Part shown: in pieces, positions 34,103 through 42,929 of the stretch
How positions within the stretch are numbered: position 1 is the first letter of the stretch
Layout of the letters: every line of letters starts with the position of its first letter
NCBI RefSeq assembly: GCF_020497125.1
Contig: NC_059084.1
Span: 11,869,501 to 11,933,500 of the forward strand
DNA from: Mauremys mutica
Taxonomy: Eukaryota; Chordata; Testudines; Geoemydidae
Direction of reading: 5' to 3'
DNA: 64,000 bases
Notes under the pieces: model-generated
The model's input: the letters and a program-made list of their open reading frames with translations, nothing else
Told to the model about the DNA's origin: nothing
The model's database searches: none
Position numbers and translations under genes: made by a program

Positions 34103-34141
34103 CTGAAGGAGTGGGTTTTTTACCCACAAAAGCATATGCCC
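34103..34141 (+). ncRNA. Hammerhead-like motif, decayed (copy 2, right arm)
   Basis: CTGAAGG (34103-34109), GTGGGTTTTTTACCCAC hairpin (34111-34127), then AAAA in place of GAAA and a GC-ATAT-GC hairpin. Both conserved boxes carry a change, so this copy should be inactive. Confidence 0.35.
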
Positions 34142-34200
34142 AAATAAATCTGTTAGTCTGTAAGGTGCCACCGGACTCCTTGTTGTTTTTGTAGGTATTA

Positions 34201-35944
34201 CAGGGATCCTCCCTAACTTTGGGGAACACTAGTGCATCTAGCACCATGCCAAGACCAACTCTTTGGGTTCACAATGCAAAACTTGCTTCACTCTCAGTCA
34301 GGTTGGTCCCACCTCCAGCATTTTGCCAGAAGTTCCAGATTTGAACTTGAAACCAACCCCCAAATTCAAAGCACAAGCGCTGAGTTTGACCAGGTTTGAT
34401 GTCAGAACCGCTGTATACGTGCTGAAAATGGATTTTCAGAACAGCTGTTTAGAAATCCCTGGCCCTCTTGCACATCCCCACAACTGGGAGTAGGGCGGGG
34501 TGTCCCTCTCAGTGAATGCTGCCATTTTGCCAATACTTCCTGTCAGGATGTCCTGTCTAATAATGTACAGATTCAGGCACCTGGGCACTGATCCCAACCT
34601 CACACCCATTTTACACTGGTGCAACTCCACTGACTTTAGATCAGAATTGAGACCAGGGGACGCATCTGCCATTTGAATGCATGACAGAAGCAAGAGACTT
34701 TCAATGTTGCTTTAAGGTGAGAAGTGAGGATCATTGGTCATGGGGCAGGGATGGGGAAGTTTGCATAATCACTGGAGAAGTCTCCAGAGCTGTCAGTCCT
34801 GTGTGCTGCACAAATACTAATTCCATCATGTTGGTTGCATGGAGTTGTGATGCTCACAATACCAGGCGAATGTTGAACCTGAAGTCCTTACTCAAGGAAA
34901 ATTCCCTTGGACTTCAACGAGAAGTTTTTCCTTGAGCCAAAACTGAGAAAAACCTTTGATATTTGACCCAAGATGACTCACAGTTTATTCCAGGGAGCAT
35001 TTAGGTACTTTTTCTTGCACTGGTTACCCACCTCCTCCCTAATTCTCAGCTTGCACTGCCAAGCTTGCTGCATTTAGCCTCTCTCTCCTCTCTGCTTTTA
35101 TCTGCCAATGTGTTTAAGAGTACGAGTGCTGAAAAATATGCAGGCAACTTAAGATAAAAGCCAGCAATGTGCTTTTAAAAATAGACTCTCCAGCACCGCT
35201 GGAGGTGCCAAGTAAATGGGTGCTCAGCAGAGGGATTGAGTGGATTTAAAAGACACTGTTTAAACAGAAGGTAAATAAGTGGCAGGAGGAGCTGCAGTTC
35301 ATTTTTTTCCCTTACGTATTGCTCAGATAATGCAACATATCTGTAGGCAAACTCGTTATAAAAATGGATGCGGCTCTTGGCTTTCAGTGGGTGACATTCA
35401 GGCTCCAGCTCTGACAGACCCTCCCATAAAGCGTCAGTGGGAGCAAAGCAAGTGCATGCTAATGAAATGCACATGGAGACATGAAGTGTTCAAAACCAGC
35501 AGTAACACTAGCCCTCAGCCCTCGCCCTTCCTTAAGAGCCTGCCCTTTGCCGTGAGCAATGTATGCCTTTGTATTACCCCGAGCTGTGCGGCACAGGAGA
35601 AGCAGCGCAGAAATCTGAGGGCTCTGGCAAACATATCACAGAAACATCCCTTCTTGCTGGGACAGAGCCACAAAAACGGCAACCTTCCAAGACTAGCGAT
35701 TGCAGCTAATTGGCAATTTAGTTTTGAAGTGCATGGTCCAGTGTCTAATTTTACCGAAGCAGAATTTGTGAGTGACATTAGGTTGATGTAACAAATCAGT
35801 TGCCCTGAGAGCTTCCTTGGAGTTTCACTGGTGTTTTCTATTAGCTAAATAGACTGCAGAGGACTAGAGGATATGTAGCCCTGAGCAGAGATGTAAATGG
35901 GGCTGGGTGAAGGTAGAAAGAGCCTCTCCCACTCCATCCATTGT
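34201..35944. other. Unassigned sequence
   Basis: Holds the longest open frame of the window, 170 codons at 35279-35791 plus. It has no recognised domain, is overlapped by an 87-codon antisense frame, and has no support as an exon. A TTTTACACTGGTGCAACTCC word at 34609 belongs to the palindromic family described at 2266. 35580-35790 looks repeat-free. Confidence 0.4.
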
Positions 35945-36008
35945 GCACTCGTATAACCCCCTGGTGAGCGAGCACTCGTATAACCCCCTGGTGAGTGAGC
36001 ACTCCTAT
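35945..36008. repeat. 27-bp tandem repeat, about 2.4 copies
   Basis: GCACTCGTATAACCCCCTGG, then TGAGCGA at 35945, is repeated from 35972 with one change (TGAGTGA) and begins a third time at 35999 (GCACTCCTAT). The two full copies are almost identical, so the duplication is fairly recent or maintained. Confidence 0.9.
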
Positions 36009-36395
36009 CCTCTGTATTGGTACGCGGGCCTGTAACACTCACTCACCAGTGGGGTACAGGACTCTCAGATCCTCCTTGAATGCCCCATGGTAGTGTTACT
36101 GGTAGCTCCAGCTTTCCCAGCAGTGAAGCTGAGGAGGCATGGGGACTTGAACATTTGACACCTCTTCAACTGATGTTCCCAGAGAGGCTGTGTTTGAATC
36201 AGAAATGTGTTGCTCAAAGCCACTGAAAAGTCTCCATTTCTTGATGTGTAAAACCACTGTTCAGCCAAGAAATGAGAGAGAAAAGTAAAGTGACTTGTGT
36301 TCCTAATACAGTGAGTGCTACCAACACAGGATCCAATCTGGCAGCATCACAACAGTCCATTCAATGAAGTGTTGGCCCCCTAGACAGGAAAGTAC

Positions 36396-36480
36396 TTAAG
36401 CACAGGCTTAACTTTAAGCCTGTGCTTAAATCCCAGTGAAGTCAGTGGGTCTTAAGCCTGCACTTACATGCTTTCTGCAA
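36396..36480. repeat. Hairpin repeat (AAGCACAGGCTTAA)
   Basis: TTAAGCACAGGCTTAACTTT is followed by AAGCCTGTGCTTAAATCCCA, then GTGAAGTCAGTGGGTCTTAA and GCCTGCACTTACATGC. These are parts of a palindromic interspersed repeat with CTGAAGTCAATGG-type core, related to 37372-37479. Confidence 0.6.
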
Positions 36481-36484
36481 AAGG

Positions 36485-37370
36485 GCCTTTGTTGTTGCAA
36501 CTCATTATAGTCTTGTTAGCAGTGCGTTCCATTCCCTGCACTGGCTTTTCCCTGCACTTCCTTAGCTCTCCCTTGCTTTTTCCATGCACATATCCAGCCT
36601 CTCCCATTGCCCAGGGGGCACTGATTTGTCTTGTCTAGGGGTTTCTTGGCATCTCTGAAAAAGCCGTTTCAAAGGAAATGGTTGTCCCTCTCTGCAAAAC
36701 CTTCGCTGTGTTGATTAAGGACATCTGGCCAATGAGTTTAGCTGAAATGGCATAGCCGGGCACTGTGTATTCTGAAGAGGGAAGTTTAATGTGTCTCTAA
36801 TTTGATGTCTATAAAAACAATCGTGCCCATTGGGATAAAATATAACAAGGTCTCTTAAAACACATTTATGGGTATCCTGTATACACAGAATCAATTTTTT
36901 TTTATCTCCAGTGTTTGTTTTTTAATATCCTGCCTTGGTAATATTTTCCAGACTCTACTGTCTCCAAATTATTCCTATAAAATTTGCCATGGAATATTTC
37001 TTGTGCCAAATACCGTGAAGACGCATGGGGCAGTATCAGTGTTAAGGACTTGAGTGTCATGTTGTTCTGGTTAAACACAGCAGAGGGCATTGTTATTATT
37101 ATACAGGATCATCCAAAGATTTGTACTGTATATATTGAAGGCAAAAATGTATGTGGATGTAATCTTAAGGTTACAACTTTAGACATTCAATAAAAGCATG
37201 GCCCAAGTCCTCGTCAAGGTTTGTTCGACATTCCCCTTTCAAGCCAAAACTTGAAACCAAGGGATTTTTTTTATAGTGTTAGGGCTCAACCCAATAACCT
37301 TCAACAGTTGTAGGGATTATTGGACCTCAATAGCAATGAGACTTTGGGAGAGTGCCCCTAAAGTTCATCA
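36485..37370. other. Unassigned sequence
   Basis: T-rich run near 36895-36904. No exon or repeat recognised. Confidence 0.4.
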
Positions 37371-37371
37371 T

Positions 37372-37479
37372 GGCCCCAATCCAGCAAAGCATTTGCTTCC
37401 CTGTAAGTATGTGAGTCAATGGGACTACTCACATGCGTAAAGTTCCGCGTGTACTTACGTGTTTTGCTGGATTGGGGCC
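37372..37479. mobile_element. Palindromic MITE-like element, 108 bp
   Basis: The termini GGCCCCAATCCAGCAAAGCA and (minus strand) GGCCCCAATCCAGCAAAACA are 19-of-20 inverted repeats. The inner parts GTATGTGAGTCAATGGGACT and ACTCACATGCG also face each other. A target duplication is not visible. I recall this repeat as widespread in birds, crocodilians and turtles. Confidence 0.8.
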
Positions 37480-37824
37480 TGCGCGATGGGTTGCTGGTGA
37501 GACCTGACGATTCGTTCCCTCTCTTGTTGGTGCAGTTTGGGTGTCAGCCCCATACGTTGAGACGCAGATACATACACTGCATCATCTGGGAAGATGGCTA
37601 TTGCTGGTCTTTCTAAACTGCCTCAGAAAAACATAAAGGGATGTTAATTGTAAGCCTCAAGCTGGCTCTGTGGTTTTGAATTGTCCTTTCATAATGAATA
37701 AGAGCCAGATTTTCAGCATGTTCTCACCGAGAGCTGCTGGATGCTGAGCACTTTTGAAAATCTGCCAGTTTCTCTTCGGTGCCTAAATGAGAGCTGAGCA
37801 ATTTTGAAAATCTGTCCCTAAAGA

Positions 37825-37977
37825 CAGGGCCGGCACAACCCAATAGGCGACTTTTGACTGCCTCAGGCGTCGGTGGTATTTTGGGGGCAGGACCTTCCGC
37901 AGCCTCTGTTGGGGGCGGTATTTCGGGGTCGGGACCTTCCACCACCTAGGGTGCCAAAAAAGCTGGCGGCGCTCCTG
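37825..37977. mobile_element. 153-bp hAT-like MITE with perfect 8-bp target duplication
   Basis: CCTAAAGA at 37817-37824 and 37978-37985 is an exact 8-bp duplication. The element starts CAGGGCCGGCACAACC and its right end in minus sense is CAGGAGCGCCGCCAGC; CAGG termini and 8-bp duplications fit hAT. Inside, GGTATTTTGGGGGCAGGACC, TTCCGC is followed by a diverged second copy GGTATTTCGGGGTCGGGACC, TTCCAC, a short internal tandem. Non-coding. Confidence 0.88.
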
Positions 37978-37999
37978 CCTAAAGATGCATTTTTGTAAC

Positions 38000-38270
38000 T
38001 AGGGCCTTGTCTATGCTAATTTTTCCACCATTGCTTCCCCCAGTGCAGTCACAGGGATGGTAACAATAGCAGGAGCCCCAGTCCAGTCAAGGCACCAGCA
38101 ATGTTTTAACTACTACGTCATCTAGAGCAACTCCGAACAAGGTTGATGACACACCTGTGTCACGTCTACAGTAAGGTTCCCATCATTGCTCACGCCAGTA
38201 GAGCAGCAACTGTGGTGGCAATAGCAGGCAGGGTTTTTAAAAACAAAAGTTGAGTGCAGACACCACCTCG
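38000..38270. mobile_element. TCTA-type MITE, decayed
   Basis: CCTTGTCTATGCTAATTTTT near the left, ACAATAGCAGGAGCC inside, and GTGTCACGTCTACAGTAAGG, then TGAGTGCAGACACCACC toward the right. The phrase with ATTGCTnnnnCCAGTGnAG is shared with 56665-56822 in loose form. Ends not exact. Confidence 0.45.
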
Positions 38271-38274
38271 TTAA

Positions 38275-38870
38275 GCAAAGGGTTTAAAATCCAGCCCAGC
38301 ATTTCATCCCATGTGTCAGGATTTCTCCACAGCTCTTCACGATGCTTCCAAGTCTCTGTTCTGTGATAAAGGGCTTCATTTTAATGCAGGATGAATGACC
38401 ATTTTTAGCAATCTGAGGAGAGGGGGGATGGTGAAGCACCAGCCTTTATGCACAGGTTTTCCAACAGTTACTCCAGGGAAGGCTTCTGTTTGGATCCTGT
38501 AGGGCTGACATCCTGTCCCAGAAGACTTGGCAGCAAGGAGCTGAGCCACGTGTCAGCAAACCTGGGAGTCTGGATGCTCCGAACAAAAGGATGGGAAGGA
38601 GTCTGAACACAGAGACTGGCGTGATGCTGGAAGGCTGGCAAGTGTCAGTGAGCAAGAGATTAGCAGAGCTCTTTGGAATGTGGATCCTCATTAGCCACTC
38701 CAAAGAGAACTGCAGCCCCATTGACTTTTGCTCAGCCAGTAAAGAGCTCTCACACTCCTGTTTGCGGGATTGAATGGGAGAATGGGAAAAGCAACATGTG
38801 AAATAATCCCAAGGCTTGTGTGGTATTCTTGCTGCGCTCGTGTCCTCCATGTGTTGAAATGCATGTGTCT
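38275..38870. other. Unassigned sequence
   Basis: A 134-codon minus-strand frame (38446-38850) lacks any recognised domain and overlaps a plus-strand frame. No repeat identified. Confidence 0.4.
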
Positions 38871-38881
38871 GTACAATATTG

Positions 38882-39164
38882 CCTGCAGTGTAGTGGTAGC
38901 CGTGTTGGTCCCAGGATGTTAGAGAGACCAGGCGGGTGAAGTAATATCTTTTATTGGACCAACTCTTGTTGGTGAGAGAGAGAGAGATGCTTTCCAGCCA
39001 CAGAGCCGGAAGAAGAGCCCCGTGGGGCTCGAAAGCTTGTCTCTGTGATTAGTTCACATGTGGCTTTTCACATTCGCCCAGGTCGGAATCAGAGCTCTGT
39101 AGCTCTCTCTCAAACAGAAGCGGGTCCAAAAAAAGATATTACCTCACCCACTTTGTCTTGCTGC
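38882..39164. mobile_element. Penelope-like element unit, second family (copy 3)
   Basis: The left half reads GTGGTAGCCGTGTTGGTCCC, then AAGTAATATCTTTTATTGGA. The right half reads CGGGTCCAAAAAAAGATATT, then ACCTCACCCACTTTGTCT. The right half again stops short of the outermost GGGACCAACACGGCTAC-type segment. ACAATATTG (38873-38881) and ACAGTATTG (39165-39173) flank it, a 9-bp duplication with one mismatch. The centre keeps CTCGAAAGCTTGTCTC. It is a different sequence family from copies 1 and 2 but built to the same plan. Confidence 0.7.
39007..39040 (+). ncRNA. Hammerhead-like motif, decayed (copy 3)
   Basis: CGGAAGA (39007-39013, compare CUGANGA), extra A, a perfect seven-pair stem GAGCCCC-GT-GGGGCTC (39015-39030), GAAA (39031-39034), then GCTTGTC. 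The U-to-G change in the first box should abolish cleavage. The layout matches copies 1 and 2 despite different stem sequence. Confidence 0.4.
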
Positions 39165-39173
39165 ACAGTATTG

Positions 39174-40750
39174 ACATTTTCCTTTGCCCCATAAAAATTC
39201 AGCGTTCTGACTAACACAGCTAACGAGGGCCCAAGGAATTGCCAAATCTTACATGAACATCTTTGTCAAAACTCAGGCTGCAACTCTGTGTAATCCAGCC
39301 ATTTGTTTACATTAGGCCAAAGCAATAAGGGCCTTATTTGGTCGTGTCCTGACTATTGCTAATTTTGCATTCAGATCCTGTGTCACTGTGGTTTTTGTGT
39401 GTTTGTGTTATTGCTGCTTCGGTTTGAGTCTCTTTGGGAATGTATCCATTAGGGCTCAGCATGTGCCTTGGTCAGGTTCCGTTGGTTCATTGCCTTTTTT
39501 TTTTTTAAATGTATGCCCCATCCACTGCAGTATGGAATCAATAAAAAGACAACCATGCAATATGCCTGGCTCCCATGCACACTTATGTTGAGCTAAGGTG
39601 GAGAAATGATGCATTCTCTGTTCTGCAAGCACTCCTCTGGGCCTGGGAAATCCCTAGCTTTTGGCTATATATGGCATGCAGTACCTCACTGAGTATTGTT
39701 TAAAGAGGGTATGTGGCAGTGGGCATCAAGTAGGATTCTTGTAAAAACCTGGCACAAGAAGTTGTTTGACAGAGTCTGACAAACCAAAGGCTTTACAAGA
39801 AAGAAAGAGAGAGGGGGAAAGAAGAGAGCGATTGAAACCACAGCATATGCAGTGCCAAGTGCACACTCTGTCTGTTTGGAACATTGGAGAAAGGACACTT
39901 AGCACTACGTCACACAGTAGGCATGTGGGAATGAGGGGATCAGTCAGTGGTGGTCCTGAATTCAAAGCTTTGCCAGTCAGCAGTCACTCAGGAGGAAGTG
40001 GGAGCTTCAGCAGAGATTAATATTGCTCAAATCAGCAGATTAGGATCCACTGAACTACAACATGGGACTATAGACTGTCTCTGTTGGGAAAAAAATGAAG
40101 AGGACTCGCATAGATAGCTGCTATTCTGATATTGCTGTGCTCTGTTAAACAGCTGCCGTGTTTCACCCAAGAGGTAGCTGCATTCCAATATTGGATCTCT
40201 GCGTATAGTTTTCAAGCCATTGGTCACTGTTGCAAAGCACGTAACTATTATTATGCCTATTTACTATTTCAAGTGCAGTAGCATCCAAAGACCCAAATCA
40301 GGATCCAGGATGCCCACTGTGCATGTGTAACCCGCTGGGCAGAGGTCACTGTGTCCCTCTCCATGCCTGAGCCATAAAGTATGGGACTCCCTTCCAGGCC
40401 TCCACCTGGAAGCATGACGCTGCAGCTCAAGCTGTAGCAATACAGGCTTCCAGCTCTGAAGGTTCCCATTCACTCCTGAATGGAGGCTGTGATATACATG
40501 GAGGCTTATCTAGGATTCAAATTGCTGCTGTGGGCCTCAGAGGCTTGAGATGAGCTTCCACTGGCCGGAGTAAATAGGTAATTCACTGGTCAGTGCATGT
40601 AATGCGTCCCCCTCTGTGCCCAATGAGCACATGAGTCTGGTTTAGCCTCCATCTACTGAGCTTGGCTGGTTAGCTGAAGCTATAGAGATTTATGCTCTCA
40701 GCTGCAGAGGTCCACAACCCAGTTTCAGGTGTGTGAGCCAAGACAGCTGC
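39174..40750. other. Unassigned sequence
   Basis: Purine-rich stretch near 39785-39835 (AAGAAAGAAAGAGAGAGG). Overlapping frames around 39686-40020 and 40264-40473 show no domain. Confidence 0.4.
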
Positions 40751-40751
40751 C

Positions 40752-40822
40752 ATCACACTAGGCACTGTCCACATACAGTCAGATGGTCCTTCCCTTGAAG
40801 ACTTTACACCTAGATTGTTCTG
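40752..40822 (-). repeat. SINE/LINE tail fragment
   Basis: CACACTAGGCACTGTCCACA, TACAGT followed by CCTTCCCTTGAAGACTTTAC keeps the order of the shared tail. TGAAAGGCGCTACACCAATG just after resembles the phrase at 17690. Confidence 0.55.
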
Positions 40823-40937
40823 GTTGAAAGGCGCTACACCAATGTAGGATCGTTATCAGATATTTGTTAGGATGTTTTCATAAAGCGCATCCCACCCAAA
40901 GACAAGATTTATTTTAAAATAGAATTGCAACAAAGGG

Positions 40938-40975
40938 GAACTCCAGTCCCTTCTAACCCCATGGTTCTATGACTC
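40938..40975 (+). mobile_element. CR1 LINE 3'-terminal scrap
   Basis: AACTCCAGTCCCTTCTAACC, CCATGGTTCTATGAC resembles the forward CR1 terminus seen at 27165-27225. Very short. Confidence 0.5.
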
Positions 40976-40984
40976 TGTGGCTTG

Positions 40985-41825
40985 CTTGTTGGCAGCTTTT
41001 GTTTGTTTGTTTTCTGGGGTTTTGTTTGGTTTGGGGTTTTGAGGTACATCACTGTATTTTTCTTCAGTTCAATAGGTATTTATTATAGATGTCTGAGGTC
41101 ATGCTACCTATTTTAGTACCATAAAACTGATATTTAATTTAAGTGAGTTTGTTTAATTTAAAATTGTCTAATATATTCTATATTTTGCTGAACCTGCTAT
41201 GTTTAATGGGGAGTGGGGGTGAGGGGTAGAAAAATGTTTCCAGTTTATCCCATCTCTTGTTCAAAGGGTCCAATACAACAGAGAGCTTTCACCAAGCAAA
41301 TGAGTGCTCCAGCCAGTGTTTGTTGTGTGCTGGAACGATTTAAAAGGTTTTGAAATGACCTTACTATTGTAAAATATGTCTCGCCTTTGCCTCACAAACT
41401 TCTAATGTAGCACTTCTTACTCCAAAGTTCGCAGTGCATTGGCTGACAGAGTTGTTTTGACTTTGCTCTGCAGCTTGAACAGTGATGTAACGGGTCCTGA
41501 CACTGCATTAGTCATGATGCTGGAAACAAGGCACTGGCCAAGATGGGATGTGGGAAGAAAGAACCACAGGTTCTTCATCTGTCACTTCCCTTCACTATTA
41601 AACTCCATGCAACAACCAGTGCCTAAGCACAACTGGAGTTTCCACCTCCTCTCTCCAGCATAAAGGTCTCCCATGAAGGACACAACACGCTTCCCCAAGG
41701 TGATATATAGGCTGGTTTGGTGTCCAGATCCTGCTGTGTAGGATGCTAATGGAGTAAACCCATGACTCGTGCATACTAGCACATCACTTCCAGGGTTCCT
41801 GAAACTCTATTGATCAAATAGATAT
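40985..41825. other. Unassigned sequence
   Basis: GT-rich stretch near 40998-41040. No gene or repeat identified. Confidence 0.4.
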
Positions 41826-41827
41826 AA

Positions 41828-41935
41828 AGGGCCAAATTCTGCTCTGTGACACCTGTGTCAATCAAAAATAATCCCATTAACTTCCCTGGAGTTACTCCAG
41901 ATTTACACTGGTGTTACTGTAATTCTTTTCCTGAA
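41828..41935. repeat. Palindromic GGAGTTACTCCAG-type repeat
   Basis: GGGCCAAATTCTGCTCTGTG, then ATCCCATTAACTTCCCTGG, AGTTACTCCAGATTTACACT and GGTGTTACTG. The same order is recalled from a family with symmetrical halves. Only one half is well kept. Confidence 0.5.
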
Positions 41936-41944
41936 AGCTGCAAA

Positions 41945-42655
41945 CAGCTTCTTGTCATCCCTGGGAGGGGAGAAAGTGGGGAGAAATACTGCTACAAAAT
42001 CAGCCTCTGCAGGGCTTCAGAATACCAGGCTCCTTCCCTCTAAATGAGAGACAACCCCATAATATATTTTAATTCCTTGCACCGTAAAATAAACTCCTAC
42101 AAAGCAATGGAATCATAGGGCTTCTGTTTTGCTTTTCCTCTATGAGATCATTTGCTGAACTCAGGCATGCATAGAGAGCAGGGAGTTAGCCCGAGTCTGG
42201 GAGCCTACCAAGTCTGGGTGTTGTTTTCCCCTTCGTGGGCTTTTTTGAATTGTAAAAAGAACAGCAGCCCAAACCTATTAATGCAAATATTTAACATCTC
42301 CCATCCAGTAACAAATGACAGGGCGAACCAACCGCCTGCCCACCCACCTGGTCACCATTAACAAAGCAGGCCAGGGCAGAAAATAAATAGCAACAACTCC
42401 ATAGGCTTTGTAGTCAGTTTCACTAAGGAACAAACGCTGAGTCGAGAGAGCAAACAACACCTGCTCAGAAGGAACTAAAAGCAAAGCGGCTGCCTAAACA
42501 AAGAGAGCGAAGCATGGCGGGCAGAGATTGTTTGTGCAGCCATTAATCTGTGGGGCGGGTCAGCTGGGAGAGGCAGGAGGGAGCTGGCACTCATGTTTTT
42601 AGAATGTTGTGCTCCTGAAAGGGGCCAGGTTGAGACCCCCAGAGTCTAGTACGGG
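41945..42655. other. Unassigned sequence with a possible conserved element
   Basis: 42340-42560 is repeat-free, has several ACAAAG/ACAAAC words (SOX-like sites) and CCATTAATC, and could be a regulatory element. This is an impression, not a demonstrated feature. Confidence 0.35.
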
Positions 42656-42665
42656 TGCAGCAGAG

Positions 42666-42925
42666 ATGCACTTGCGATTAAGGCACTGGAGTGGGACCTG
42701 GGAGATGTGGGTTCACATACCGTCTCTGTGTGATCTTGGCCAAGGTGTCTGATCTCTCCATGCCCCGTTCATACACTAGGGATAACAATCCTTCCTTCCA
42801 CTGTCTTGTCTATTTAGATCGTAAGTTCTCTGGAGCAGGGGCTGGCTCTCACTTTGTGCTATGCCTAGAAGAGTGGAGCCCTGATCTTGGTTGGGGCCTC
42901 TCCATTATACAGAGTACAAATCATA
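42666..42925 (+). repeat. CORE-SINE (MIR-like) with turtle-type tail
   Basis: Head GATTAAGGCACTGGAGTGGG, then GATGTGGGTTCACATACC (B-box-like GGTTCACATACC). The core is GTGTGATCTTGGCCAAGGTG and the tail is TTTAGATCGTAAGTTCTCTG, GAGCAGGGGCTGGCTC, then GGAGCCCTGATCTTGGTTGG, GGCCTCT. The order tRNA-like head, CORE, tail is complete. A plus-strand frame covering it is not a gene. Confidence 0.8.
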
Positions 42926-42929
42926 TAGC

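Larger units (their letters stand above)
33945..34186. mobile_element. Penelope-like element unit, inverted pair (copy 2)
   Basis: The left half is minus-oriented (GGGGGTAGCCGTGTTAGT ... AGTGGCACCTTAAAGATTAA). The right half is plus-oriented (AATCTGTTAGTCTGTAAGG, TGCCACCGGACTCCTTG). The right half lacks the outermost TATCCACAAACT-type segment present on the left, the same asymmetry as copy 1. TTTTGTAGGTATTA occurs at 33931-33944 and 34187-34200; the first few T may belong to the element, but GTAGGTATTA is a clear 10-bp duplication. No coding sequence. Arms are more diverged than in copy 1, so this insertion is older or its halves never matched closely. Confidence 0.75.

Noticed and set aside
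35279..35791. Longest open reading frame (170 codons, plus strand)
   Set aside because: No recognisable domain, antisense frame of 87 codons over the same DNA, and no splice or regulatory context; length is within chance for 64 kb.
38446..38850. 134-codon minus-strand frame
   Set aside because: No motif, overlapping frames on the other strand, no exon signals that could be defended.
42666..42740. tRNA gene
   Set aside because: The B-box-like sequence belongs to the tRNA-derived head of a SINE; no cloverleaf or anticodon arm is kept.
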